Shown: piece after piece, positions 1 through 13,500 of the stretch
Numbering within the stretch: position 1 is the first letter of the stretch
Layout: the number at the start of each line of letters is the position of its first letter
DNA from: Malachius bipustulatus
Taxonomy: Eukaryota > Arthropoda > Insecta > Coleoptera > Melyridae
Assembly (NCBI GenBank): GCA_910589415.1
Contig: OU342633.1
Location: 13,616,858 to 13,680,857 of the forward strand
Reading direction: 5' to 3'
DNA: 64,000 bases
The notes under the pieces: model-generated
Database searches by the model: none
Seen by the model: the letters and a program-made list of their open reading frames with translations, nothing else
Told to the model about the DNA's origin: nothing
Made by a program: the position numbers and the translations under genes

Positions 1-84
1 GCAGTTTTCTTTTTGTACATTAAAGCTTTATTCATACGACTGTATTCACTCTGCGATGGTTCGTATGTTGTGCAATCAGCGTTT
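1..84. other. Left flank, no feature seen
   Basis: AT-rich sequence lying beyond the stop codon of the hAT pseudogene (minus strand). It may be the 3' non-coding end of that transposon. No TIR or ORF is evident. Confidence 0.4.
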
Positions 85-2154
85 TTATTCTTTTATTATT
101 TGTTTGGCTAAGAGCACACCATTTACAGTTGAAATCACCATTTTATTACGAGTTTTAGTTTTAAATAAATTTATCTGGCTAAATACAGGTGTCCCGTATC
201 GTTATGTTCAAATCTTGTGAGCATATAGTAGGCTTATTTCTAAGCCTAAAAAACCCAAAAGTGGTAGGTCTATCTTTATTTGTTACGAAGTTACAGGTCT
301 AAGAAAATAATGTCCAGTAAATACCAGATTTAACATAAAACTTATTTTAGTGACCAAACCTTTAGTTTATCATGTATTAATTAAAAATGTCCTATTCCTT
401 GCTGAATACAAGCTTGTGCTCGGAGGCCTATTGCAAAAGTTATAGTTTTCTCGTATTTTTTCGTGTACCTATCTCTTGACCAGCTTGCTGAATACGATCA
501 AATAATAATTTCTCTCTGGTATTTAGTTACAAACACCAATATGCTTGTGCTCCGAAATATGCTGGTGCCCCATCCATTTGAATCCTAATGCCATTTCGTA
601 TGAGCAGGGGAACCTCTACTAATGTTTATTTCGGTGACGTTTACTCATGTCGTTACCATAACAATAAATTATTAGCCTAAACCACAACACATGTCGTTGT
701 GTGGCTTACAAAGTTGAATCTTGTTATTTACTAGTCATAATTTTCTTAGACCTGTAACTTCGTAACGGGTAAAGATAGACCTGTTACTCTTGGTTTTTTT
801 GGGCTCAAAATTAATCCTACTATATGCTCAAAAATTTTGAACATAACGATACGGGACAGCCTGTATACGTTCACTGTCGGCATTCGAATGCGGAAGTGAA
901 ATTACATTTAGTACAAATTTTGATAGATTTTTAAAATTCATTCCCTGGTTGCCTTCTTCGCAAACCATCAAGTTTGCCCAAAAATGATCAATCGGATCTT
1001 TAACGTCAATCTCCTCCGGAATCTCAAAAGATGGTAATTGCGCCACTCATCATCGATTATTTGATACACATTTCGTGCTAAATCTTCGCAGCTTCTTGGT
1101 AACTTCTTGCATGCATTACTAGCACAGAGACGCAACGAATGGCAGAGACACTTGAAAATGTAGATACCAGGACACTTCTCGATGAATCTTGAAGCTACAG
1201 AATTATTTGTTCCCATCATTGTACTCGCTCCATCAGACGCAAATCCGATTATGTTCTCAAACGGGATCTCATATTCTTCAAACGATTTTGTCAATAGTCC
1301 CAACAAATGTTCCGCCGTAGCACCCTCGACATCTGAATTTTTCTCGAAAACTTGGCAAAGATCCCAAAACTTGCTAACTACTCGGCCTTCTTCAGCATCG
1401 AAAAACCTGTTTAAAAAATGCATTATTTTAAAGGTGTAAAAGATACGATAGACAAAAGACAATTATATCATCCATAAAAACTAAAAAAAAATCTTTACCT
1501 TACAATGACACACATCGTTTGAATACTCCCAATATCAGTAGATTCGTCTATCAAAACGCTGAACAGACTGGTCTTCAATTTAATTTGTAACTGTTCTTGT
1601 TCAGCTGCCGCGATTACATTTTTTATTACAGCAGTTCCTTTTGTTGATTTTAATTGCATATTTTTGATGATGTTGGAGTCAGGAACAGCACTTTTTAAAA
1701 GTGTTGTCAGGTGAGTCAAAGTGACGAAAGAGATATTATGTTCGGCCACAAAACCACACAACTTTACTTCGAGAGCTTGAGTGCGTTGGCTTTCCTGCTG
1801 ATTTCGTCACTTTTTTTTGAAATTTGGAAATGGTTGGCTGAGCTTCTAGAGGCTTGCGACGATTTATGTGAGCTTTCGAGGCCAAGTGGTTTTTAATCAC
1901 AGTCAGCTCCGCATTTATTATAACGTTGCACGTACGATACTTAGCTTTGTGCTGATGATCAGGCACGTTCTAAGCCATTGTTTATAGTCGTCGTGTTTAA
2001 GCCAGACATCTCTGAATTTTTGTTGGCGGTGTTTACTGATGACTTTTGCGATTTTCCTCGGTGGTGTGATGTCCAAATCCCCATCAATTGGTTCAACATC
2101 GCTTATTTCTTCGCGATATTCACCTTCGAATATCGAATTCATCATAAAAAACAA
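85..2154 (-). pseudogene. hAT-superfamily (ZBED-like) transposase, broken
   Basis: Degenerate hAT transposase read right to left. The N-terminal part (about 2154-1736) resembles a BED-type zinc finger, but the first CxxC reads YRTC and a frameshift near 1920 splits it. The next block (1761-1495) carries the LIDESTDIG-type motif of the hAT catalytic fold. A GT donor near 1498 and an AG acceptor near 1408 suggest a ~90-bp intron. Then comes the SDGASTMMG block with a CHSLRLC motif (1407-1050). The central catalytic region is missing and the frame shifts at about 1046. The HATC dimerisation domain (LPHSNADSER) is interrupted by a MITE at 186-863 and resumes in the same frame left of it, ending at TAA 87-85. 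What is seen: motifs, breaks and the resumption. Family assignment is from general knowledge of hAT/ZBED proteins. Inactive. Confidence 0.85.
186..863. mobile_element. TA-flanked MITE (CAGG family), copy 1
   Basis: 678-bp element with inverted repeats over roughly 150 bp. The left end reads CAGGTGTCCCGTATCG and the right end CGATACGGGACAGCCTG. TA lies on both sides (184-185, 864-865), as expected for Tc1/mariner-type integration. A second copy is at 52715-53394. Neither copy has a transposase ORF. It sits inside the HATC domain of a hAT pseudogene. Confidence 0.9.
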
Positions 2155-2480
2155 AACTATTTTAATTTTATTTTATTTTAAATAAGTCATAGATCTATAA
2201 TAAATAACTGGTACTGGTAGATCTATGAAATAGATAAATAGAATAGAATTAATAGAAAATAGAAATCAAAAATCAAATAAGTTAAAACATAACCTATAAT
2301 TTTTACTGACTGACAGATGGCATTGACATTATACCACCAATGCAATGTAATGATTGATACATTTGCAGTATTGACAGTTGACACATGTGCAAGATATCAC
2401 ACGTCACACGCTATCCAAAGGCAGGAATAAAACAACTCGCGCTGTCCCGCTGTCCCGGCATTGAGATCGGGATCATAGCA

Positions 2481-2570
2481 ATTATCGTACAATCTGCGTA
2501 CGATAAGACTGTGCTATCGTACATCGTACGTACACATGAAATTATCGTACATGTACGATAATTATCGTAC
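2481..2570. repeat. Cluster of ATCGTAC words in both orientations
   Basis: About seven occurrences of ATCGTAC or its complement GTACGAT lie within 90 bp, several extended to ATTATCGTAC and some paired as local palindromes. It lies just beyond the 5' end of the hAT pseudogene. It could be a sub-terminal transposase-binding array of that element or an unrelated simple repeat. Confidence 0.6.
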
Positions 2571-2649
2571 TGTTCCGATCACTGTCCTCAGTCATCCTAG
2601 TAGTACAATTTTGCACGAATTTTTAGCTATCGCAGTTGTTTTTAAATAT

Positions 2650-3994
2650 GTATAATATTTTCCAGTGTTTCTCAAATGCTTGTTTTTATTTCGTAACCAT
2701 TCAGATGGATTTGCTTTTCTTTTTCACGATTTCGGTTTGGCATTTTTGTTTTCTCCATGTTCTACTTGAGAACCCAGTTCAGTTGCATTGGCTGCAGAAT
2801 GACTACTGGAGATAGATCCCTTACTTGAACTGGATGATTAAGATGATGAACTCGATGATTAAGTGGATGAGTCAGTGTCTGAAAAATCTGGATCAGCTAC
2901 AGAATCATCATTATAAGTTGCTTGGTCGGGATATTCCTGAGCAAATTCTTAAGCAGTTTTCAGTAACTCTGAAATCAAAAATACCATATAAATTCATAAA
3001 AAGTAATGAAAAGGAGAGGAAACAACACAACTTACCTTCTTGTTCAGGTTCAGGATAAATTACAATATCTTTATCACTACTTGTGGCTTGTGAATGAACT
3101 AATGACATTAATTTGCCACTTTCTTCCAGAGGGATATTTGATGTCTGGCACTCTACTAAATTTAAAGTGAAAAGTATTAAACAAAATGTTAAGAAAATTG
3201 TAACGGGATTTTTTGTTGCTTGAGGAAAGTTCCCAGGGATGGATTTCTGCCCCTTAGTACCCGTGACAAGTCGAATCAATGATTACGATTTTTATTTACA
3301 AATTATCGTATTTACAATATAATCTTGGTTATAGTATTATTATCCTGGAACTTTGATTTCGTTCTGCCTTGTGAACGAGAGAAGGGGACGGCCCTCGATC
3401 TGGAGCGTGTCGATTGTGGGGTGGAACCGTCGGTTTAACAACTCAATGCGTTGTTACCGTGGCTCCAGGGATTATCCGGCCCTCACTACAGGTCGGGTAG
3501 GAAAAAGGGGATCACCGGTACCTCAGTGCAGCACCGGCTGATTGCGTGTTAGGATCGATCGCCTGCCAGAGCTCTGACATCACGATTTCTGATGTCGGAT
3601 TATAGTGCGGTCAACTCAATCCATCGACCTTGCTTATCCGGGAGCACTCACTGCATGCCCCAGCTGATCTCCAGGCTCAGTTCACCTAGAGAGAGAGTTA
3701 CCTGCCAGTCAGTACCTAGCATACTCTGCCGCTCCTTTGGCCGGCGTTCTTTATATAGCCGGTGCTGGTGGAGATAACGTGTTTATCGCTGTCGTAAAAA
3801 CTGTATAAATCGAAACAAATGCCTCTAATAAATATTTTAACTGCGATAATAGATGAAATTCTTGGAATTCATTACAAAATAAATAAATATTAAAAATTAT
3901 AAGTACTCACCACCTGAAGCAGTTAGAATTTTATCATATTTACTATGCCGAGATATACTTGCTAACTGATGTTTAATTTGCTTCGTTTTCAAAA
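2650..3994 (-). pseudogene. Degenerate multi-exon insect gene fragment (KRKxNPxxW family)
   Basis: Three exon-like blocks on the minus strand with compatible splice phases. Block one is 3994-3911 (entry phase 1, donor GTGAGT). Block two is 3155-3036 (acceptor TTTAG, donor GTAAGT). Block three starts at 2947. The third block encodes an acidic and Ser-rich stretch followed by KRKANPSEWLRNKNKHLRN, a motif I associate with a repeated family of uncharacterised insect proteins. It contains several in-frame stops (TAA twice in the Ser-rich part, TGA before the KRK motif), so it is a pseudogene. The large intron between blocks one and two holds a GC-rich insertion. The motif and phases are seen; family membership is inferred from memory and the function of that family is unknown to me. 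Confidence 0.5.
3350..3790. other. GC-rich insert with TATATAGCCGG
   Basis: About 440 bp of much higher GC than its surroundings, inside the presumed intron of the preceding pseudogene. It contains TTTATATAGCCGG near 3750. The same word occurs at 57521-57535 upstream of a Penelope-like RT, so this may be the promoter or terminal segment of such an element without its coding part. No convincing ORF. Confidence 0.35.
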
Positions 3995-3999
3995 CTAAA

Positions 4000-4524
4000 A
4001 CATTGATTAATATTACTTGTAGTGAAACCCATAGAGAATAAAAGAAAAAAAACACGTGCACTCATAAAAAGTAACTGACGTTATTCCCAACTGGGATAAT
4101 ATTTTTTTTCCTCCGGAGTTACTCATCTTGAAATAGGTATGTGACAAGACAAGTACCTGCGTATCCTAAACCTACGGTCTCCTGCTTTTTTACAAAAAAA
4201 AAATCGTATTATAGTCACTTTACACAACACAGTAAAAGTTTGTTCCTTACAAGGGCACAATGGTTAAACTGTCATTAAGTAAAATGGAACAGCTGCCCTC
4301 TTTCACATCAAAGTAGGCACATTTCCAAAAGTCTCATTTTAGTTTCACTGACAGGCTCACAAAAATCAGTAAAACTGTAAACAAGATGGGCATCAAACGA
4401 AATGTGTCACTAAGGTAGAAACAGCTATGAATAATATTATTACAATGAAACTTGTATAGAAGCATTACACAAAAAATGTCCATATTGCACCAATTTATCT
4501 CAACAAACCAGCGTGATAATTTAA
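4000..4524. other. Non-coding stretch left of the array
   Basis: AT-rich sequence with no supported gene. It leads into the first, slightly divergent monomer of the tandem array. Confidence 0.4.
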
Positions 4525-7500
4525 AAATGCTAAAACCTAAAACTAAAAAATAAAAAACGTATAATAATTTTAACAATAACAATTAACAATAACAAAACAA
4601 TAACAAAATGAAGTATACTTATACATGATCTGAGAAGAAATCCGTATTACTTTTTGTACCTTTACTTCGGGGTTTGGCATCACCGTGATCATTTAGAAGT
4701 TTCGGTTGTTTAATGGGAATTGTGCTTCCATCGAGGCGGATTCGTTTTAAGTTGGCCCGTTTTTGATAGCATAACCTAAAACTAAAAAATCAAAAACGTA
4801 TAAAAATTTTAACAATAACAATTAACAATAACAAAACAATAACAAAATGAAGTATACTTATACATGATCTGAGAAGAGATCCGTATTACTTTTTGTACCT
4901 TTACTTCGGGGTTTGGCATCACCGTGATCATTTAGAAGTTTCGGTTGTTTAATGGAAATTGTGCTTTCATCGAGGCGGATTCGTTTTAAGTTGGCCCGTT
5001 TTTGATAGCATAATCTAAAACTAAAAAATCAAAAACGTATAAAAAATTTAACAATAACAATTAACAATAACAAAACAATAACAAAATGAAGTATACTTAT
5101 ACATGATCTGCGAAGAAATCCGTATTACTTTTTGTACCTTTACTTCGGGGTTTGGCATCACCGTGATCATTTAGAAGTTTCGGTTGTTTAATGGAAATTG
5201 TGCTATCATCGAGGCGGATTCGTTTTAAGTTGGCCCGTTTTTGATAGCATAACCTAAAACTAAAAAATCAAAAACGTATAAAAATTTTAACAATAACAAT
5301 TAACAATAACAAAACAATAACAAAATGAAGTATACTTATACATGATCTGCGAAGAAATCCGTATTACTTTTTGTACCTTTACTTCGGGGTTTGGCATCAC
5401 CGTGATGATCATTTAGAAGTTTCGGTTGTTTAATGGAAATTGTGCTTTCATCGAGGCGGATTCGTTTTAAGTTGACCCGTTTTTGATAGCATAACATAAA
5501 ACTAAAAAATCAAAAACGTATAAAAATTTTAACAATAACAATTAACAATAACAAAACAATAACAAAATGAAGTATACTTATACATGATCTGCGAAGAAAT
5601 CCGTATTACTTTTTGTACCTTTACTTCGGGGTTTGGCATCACCGTGATGATCATTTAGAAGTTTCGGTTGTTTAATGGAAATTGTGCTTTCATCGAGGCG
5701 GATTCGTTTTAAGTTGGCCCGTTTTTGATAGCATAACCTAAAACTAAAAAATCAAAAACGTATAAAAATGTTAACAATAACAATTAACAATAACAAAACA
5801 ATAACAAAATGAAGTATACTTATGCATGATCTGCGAAGAAATCCGTATTACTTTTTGTACCTTTACTTCGGGGTTTGGCATCACCGTGATGATCATTTAG
5901 AAGTTTCGGTTGTTTAAGATCATTTAGAAGTTTCGGTTGTTTAATGGAAATTGTGCTTTCATCGAGGCGGATTCGTTTTAAGTTGGCCCGTTTTTGATAG
6001 CATAATCTAAAACTAAAAAATCAAAAACGTATAAAAATTTTAACAATAACAATTAACAATAACAAAACAATAACAAAATGAAGTATACTTATACATGATC
6101 TGCGAAGAAATCCGTATTACTTTTTGTACCTTTACTTCGGGGTTTGGCATCACCGTGATGATCATTTAGAAGTTTCGGTTGTTTAAGATCATTTAGAAGT
6201 TTCGGTTGTTTAATGGAAATTGTGCTTTCATCGAGGCGGATTCGTTTTAAGTTGGCCCGTTTTTGATAGCATAATCTAAAACTAAAAAATCAAAAACGTA
6301 TAAAAATTTTAACAATAACAATTAACAATAACAAAACAATAACAAAATGAAGTATACTTATACATGATCTGCGAAGAAATCCGTATTACTTTTTGTACCT
6401 TTACTTCGGGGTTTGGCATCACCGTGATGATCATTTAGAAGTTTCGGTTGTTTAAGATCATTTAGAAGTTTCGGTTGTTTAATGGAAATTGTGCTTTCAT
6501 CGAGGCGGATTCGTTTTAAGTTGGCCCGTTTTTGATAGCATAATCTAAAACTAAAAAATCAAAAACGTATAAAAATTTTAACAATAACAATTAACAATAA
6601 CAAAACAATAACAAAATGAAGTATACTTATACATGATCTGCGAAGAAATCCGTATTACTTTTTGTACCTTTACTTCGGGGTTTGGCATCACCGTGATGAT
6701 CATTTAGAAGTTTCGGTTGTTTAATGGAAATTGTGCTTTCATCGAGGCGGATTCGTTTTAAGTTGGCCCGTTTTTGATAGCATAACCTAAAACTAAAAAA
6801 TCAAAAACGTATAAAAATTTTAACAATAACAATTGACAATAACAAAACAATAACAAAATGAAGTATACTTATACATGATCTGCGAAGAAATCCGTATTAC
6901 TTTTTGTACCTTTACTTCGGGGTTTGGCATCACCGTGATGATCATTTAGAAGTTTCGGTTGTTTAATGGAAATTGTGCTTTCATCGAGGCGGATTCGTTT
7001 TAAGTTGGCCCGTTTTTGATAGCATAACCTAAAACTAAAAAATCAAAAACGTATAAAAATTTTAACAATAACAATTAACAATAACAAAACAATAACAAAA
7101 TGAAGTATACTTATACATGATCTGAGAAGAAATCCGTATTACTTTTTGTACCTTTACTTCGGGGTTTGGCATCACCGTGATCATTTAGAAGTTTCGGTTG
7201 TTTAATGGAAATTGTGCTTTCATCGAGGCGGATTCGTTTTAAGTTGGCCCGTTTTTGATAGCATAATCTAAAACTAAAAAATCAAAAACGTATAAAAATT
7301 TTAACAATAACAATTAACAATAACAAAACAATAACAAAATGAAGTATACTCATACATGATCTGAGAAGAGATCCGTATTACTTTTTGTACCTTTACTTCG
7401 GGGTTTGGCATCACCGTGATCATTTAGAAGTTTCGGTTGTTTAATGGAAATTGTGCTTTCATCGAGGCGGATTCGTTTCAAGTTGGCCCGTTTTTGATAG

Positions 7501-10500
7501 CATAACCTAAAACTAAAAAATCAAAAACGTATAAAAATTTTAACAATAACAATTAACAATAACAAAACAATAACAAAATGAAGTATACTTATACATGATC
7601 TGAGAAGAAATCCGTATTACTTTTTGTACCTTTACTTCGGGGTTTGGCATCACCGTGATCATTTAGAAGTTTCGGTTGTTTAATGGAAATTGTGCTTTCA
7701 TCGAGGCGGATTCGTTTTAAGTTGGCCCGTTTTTAATAGCATAATCTAAAACTAAAAAATCAAAAACGTATAAAAATTTTAACAATAACAATCAACAATA
7801 ACAAAACAATAACAAAATGAAGTATACTTATACATGATCTGCGAAGAAATCCGTATTACTTTTTGTACCTTTACTTCGGGGTTTGGCATCACCGTGATGA
7901 TCATTTAGAAGTTTCGGTTGTTTAATGGAAATTGTGCTTTCATCGAGGCGGATTCGTTTTAAGTTGGCCGGTTTTTGATAGCATAACCTAAAACTAAAAA
8001 ATCAAAAACGTATAAAAATGTTAACAATAACAATTAACAATAACAAAACAATAACAAAATGAAGTATACTTATACATGATCTGAGAAGGAATCCGTATTA
8101 CTTTTTGTACCTTTACTTCGGGGTTTGGCATCACCGTGATCATTTAGAAGTTTCGGTTGTTTAATGGAAATTGTGCTTTCATCGAGGCGGATTCGTTTTA
8201 AGTTGGCCCGTTTTTGATAGCATAATCTAAAACTAAAAAATCAAAAACGTATAAAAATTTTAACAATAACAATTAACAATAACAAAACAATAACAAAATG
8301 AAGTATACTTATACATGATCTGCGAAGAAATCCGTATTACTTTTTGTACCTTTACTTCGGGGTTTGGCATCACCGTGATCATTTAGAAGTTTCGGTTGTT
8401 TAATGGAAATTGTGCTTTCATCGAGGCGGATTCGTTTTAAGTTGGCCCGTTTTTGATAGCATAACCTAAAACTAAAAAATCAAAAACGTATAAAAATTTT
8501 AACAATAACAATTAACAATAACAAAACAATAACAAAATGAAGTATACTTATACATGATCTGAGAAGGAATCCGTATTACTTTTTGTACCTTTACTTCGGG
8601 GTTTGGCATCACCGTGATCATTTAGAAGTTTCGGTTGTTTAATGGAAATTGTGCTTTCATCGAGGCGGATTCGTTTTAAGTTGGCCCGTTTTTGATAGCC
8701 TAATCTAAAACTAAAAAATCAAAAACGTATAAAAATTTTAACAATAACAATTAACAATAACAAAACAATAACAAAATGAAGTATACTTATACATGATCTG
8801 AGAAGAAATCCGTATTACTTTTTGTACCTTTACTTCGGGGTTTGGCATCACCGTGATCATTTAGAAGTTTCGGTTGTTTAATGGAAATTGTGCTTTCATC
8901 GAGGCGGATTCGTTTTAAGTTGGCCCGTTTTTGATAGCCTAATCTAAAACTAAAAAATCAAAAACGTATAAAAAATTTAACAATAACAATTAACAATAAC
9001 AAAACAATAACAAAATGAAGTATACTTATACATGATCTGCGAAGAAATCCGTATTACTTTTTGTACCTTTACTTCGGGGTTTGGCATCACCGTGATCATT
9101 TAGAAGTTTCGGTTGTTTAATGGAAATTGTGCTATCATCGAGGCGGATTCGTTTTAAGTTGGCCCGTTTTTGATAGCATAACCTAAAACTAAAAAATCAA
9201 AAACGTATAAAAATTTTAACAATAACAATTAACAATAACAAAACAATAACAAAATGAAGTATACTTATACATGATCTGCGAAGAAATCCGTATTACTTTT
9301 TGTACCTTTACTTCGGGGTTTGGCATCACCGTGATGATCATTTAGAAGTTTCGGTTGTTTAATGGAAATTGTGCTTTCATCGAGGCGGATTCGTTTTAAG
9401 TTGACCCGTTTTTGATAGCATAACATAAAACTAAAAAATCAAAAACGTATAAAAATTTTAACAATAACAATTAACAATAACAAAACAATAACAAAATGAA
9501 GTATACTTATACATGATCTGCGAAGAAATCCGTATTACTTTTTGTACCTTTACTTCGGGGTTTGGCATCACCGTGATGATCATTTAGAAGTTTCGGTTGT
9601 TTAATGGAAATTGTGCTTTCATCGAGGCGGATTCGTTTTAAGTTGGCCCGTTTTTGATAGCATAATCTAAAACTAAAAAATCAAAAACGTATAAAAATTT
9701 TAACAATAACAATTAACAATAACAAAACAATAACAAAATGAAGTATACTTATACATGATCTGCGAAGAAATCCGTATTACTTTTTGTACCTTTACTTCGG
9801 GGTTTGGCATCACCGTGATCATTTAGAAGTTTCGGTTGTTTAATGGAAATTGTGCTTTCATCGAGGCGGATTCGTTTTAAGTTGGCCCGTTTTTGATAGC
9901 ATAACCTAAAACTAAAAAATCAAAAACGTATAAAAATTTTAACAATAACAATTAACAATAACAAAACAATAACAAAATAAAGTATACTTATACATGATCT
10001 GCGAAGAAATCCGTATTACTTTTTGTACCTTTACTTCGGGGTTTGGCATCACCGTGATGATCATTTAGAAGTTTCGGTTGTTTAATGGAAATTGTGCTTT
10101 CATCGAGGCGGATTCGTTTTAAGTTGGCCCGTTTTTGATAGCATAACCTAAAACTATAAAATCAAAAACGTATAAAAATGTTAACAATAACAATTAACAA
10201 TAACAAAACAATAACAAAATGAAGTATACTTATGCATGATCTGCGAAGAAATCCGTATTACTTTTTGTACCTTTAGTTCGGGGTTTGGCATCACCGTGAT
10301 GATCATTTAGAAGTTTCGGTTGTTTAAGATCATTTAGAAGTTTCGGTTGTTTAATGGAAATTGTGCTTTCATCGAGGCGGATTCGTTTTAAGTTGGCCCG
10401 TTTTTGATAGCATAATCTAAAACTAAAAAATCAAAAACGTATAAAAATTTTAACAATAACAATTAACAATAACAAAACAATAACAAAATGAAGTATACTT

Positions 10501-13500
10501 ATACATGATCTGCGAAGAAATCCGTATTACTTTTTGTACCTTTACTTCGGGGTTTGGCATCACCGTGATGATCATTTAGAAGTTTCGGTTGTTTAATGGA
10601 AATTGTGCTTTCATCGAGGCGGATTCGTTTTAAGTTGGCCCGTTTTTGATAGCATAACCTAAAACTAAAAAATCAAAAACGTATAAAAATTTTAACAATA
10701 ACAATTAACAATAACAAAACAACAACAAAATGAAGTATACTTATACATGATCTGCGAAGAAATCCGTATTACTTTTTGTACCTTTACTTCGGGGTTTGGC
10801 ATCACCGTGATCATTTAGAAGTTTCGGTTGTTTAATGGAAATTGTGCTTTCATCGAGGCGGATTCGTTTTAAGTTGGCCCGTTTTTGATAGCATAACCTA
10901 AAACTAAAAAATCAAAAACGTATAAAAATTTTAACAATAACAATTAACAATAACAAAACAATAACAAAATGAAGTATACTTATACATGATCTGCGAAGAA
11001 ATCCGTATTACTTTTTGTACCTTTACTTCGGGGTTTGGCATCACCGTGATGATCATTTAGAAGTTTCGGTTGTTTAATGGAAATTGTGCTTTCATCGAGG
11101 CGGATTCGTTTTAAGTTGGCCCGTTTTTGATAGCATAACCTAAAACTAAAAAATCAAAAACGTATAAAAATGTTAACAATAACAATTAACAATAACAAAA
11201 CAATAACAAAATGAAGTATACTTATGCATGATCTGCGAAGAAATCCGTATTACTTTTTGTACCTTTACTTCGGGGTTTGGCATCACCGTGATGATCATTT
11301 AGAAGTTTCGGTTGTTTAAGATCATTTAGAAGTTTCGGTTGTTTAATGGAAATTGTGCTTTCATCGAGGCGGATTCGTTTTAAGTTGGCCCGTTTTTGAT
11401 AGCATAATCTAAAACTAAAAAATCAAAAACGTATAAAAATTTTAACAATAACAATTAACAATAACAAAACAATAACAAAATGAAGTATACTTATACATGA
11501 TCTGCGAAGAAATCCGTATTACTTTTTGTACCTTTACTTCGGGGTTTGGCATCACCGTGATGATCATTTAGAAGTTTCGGTTGTTTAAGATCATTTAGAA
11601 GTTTCGGTTGTTTAATGGAAATTGTGCTTTCATCGAGGCGGATTCGTTTTAAGTTGGCCCGTTTTTGATAGCATAACCTAAAACTAAAAAATCAAAAACG
11701 TATAAAAATTTTAACAATAACAATTGACAATAACAAAACAATAACAAAATGAAGTATACTTATACATGATCTGCGAAGAAATCCGTATTACTTTTTGTAC
11801 CTTTACTTCGGGGTTTGGCATCACCGTGATGATCATTTAGAAGTTTCGGTTGTTTAATGGAAATTGTGCTTTCATCGAGGCGGATTCGTTTTAAGTTGGC
11901 CTGTTTTTGATAGCATAACCTAAAACTAAAAAATCAAAAACGTATAAAAATTTTAACAATAACAATTAACAATAACAAAACAATAACAAAATGAAGTATA
12001 CTTATACATGATCTGAGAAGAAATCCGTATTACTTTTTGTACCTTTACTTCGGGGTTTGGCATCACCGTGATCATTTAGAAGTTTCGGTTGTTTAATGGA
12101 AATTGTGCTTTCATCGAGGCGGATTCGTTTTAAGTTGGCCCGTTTTTGATAGCATAATCTAAAACTAAAAAATCAAAAACGTATAAAAATTTTAACAATA
12201 ACAATCAATAATAACAAAACAATAACAAAATGAAGTATACTTATACATGATCTGCGAAGAAATCCGTATTACTTTTTGTACCTTTACTTCGGGGTTTGGC
12301 ATCACCGTGATGATCATTTAGAAGTTTCGGTTGTTTAATGGAAATTGTGCTTTCATCGAGGCGGATTCGTTTTAAGTTGGCCCGTTTTTGATAGCATAAC
12401 CTAAAACTAAAAAATCAAAAACGTATAAAAATTTTAACAATAACAATTAACAATAACAAAACAATAACAAAATGAAGTATACTTATACATGATCTGAGAA
12501 GAAATCCGTATTACTTTTTGTACCTTTACTTCGGGGTTTGGCATCACCGTGATCATTTAGAAGTTTCGGTTGTTTAATGGAAATTGTGCTTTCATCGAGG
12601 CGGATTCGTTTTAAGTTGGCCCGTTTTTGATAGCATAATCTAAAACTAAAAAATCAAAAACGTATAAAAATTTTAACAATAACAATTAACAATAACAAAA
12701 CAATAACAAAATGAAGTATACTCATACATGATCTGAGAAGAGATCCGTATTACTTTTTGTACCTTTACTTCGGGGTTTGGCATCACCGTGATCATTTAGA
12801 AGTTTCGGTTGTTTAATGGAAATTGTGCTTTCATCGAGGCGGATTCGTTTTAAGTTGGCCCGTTTTTGATAGCATAACCTAAAACTAAAAAATCAAAAAC
12901 GTATAAAAATTTTAACAATAACAATTAACAATAACAAAACAATAACAAAATGAAGTATACTTATACATGATCTGAGAAGAAATCCGTATTACTTTTTGTA
13001 CCTTTACTTCGGGGTTTGGCATCACCGTGATCATTTAGAAGTTTCGGTTGTTTAATGGAAATTGTGCTTTCATCGAGGCGGATTCGTTTTAAGTTGGCCC
13101 GTTTTTAATAGCATAATCTAAAACTAAAAAATCAAAAACGTATAAAAATTTTAACAATAACAATCAACAATAACAAAACAATAACAAAATGAAGTATACT
13201 TATACATGATCTGCGAAGAAATCCGTATTACTTTTTGTACCTTTACTTCGGGGTTTGGCATCACCGTGATGATCATTTAGAAGTTTCGGTTGTTTAATGG
13301 AAATTGTGCTTTCATCGAGGCGGATTCGTTTTAAGTTGGCCCGTTTTTGATAGCATAACCTAAAACTAAAAAATCAAAAACGTATAAAAATGTTAACAAT
13401 AACAATTAACAATAACAAAACAATAACAAAATGAAGTATACTTATACATGATCTGCGAAGAAATCCGTATTACTTTTTGTACCTTTACTTCGGGGTTTGG

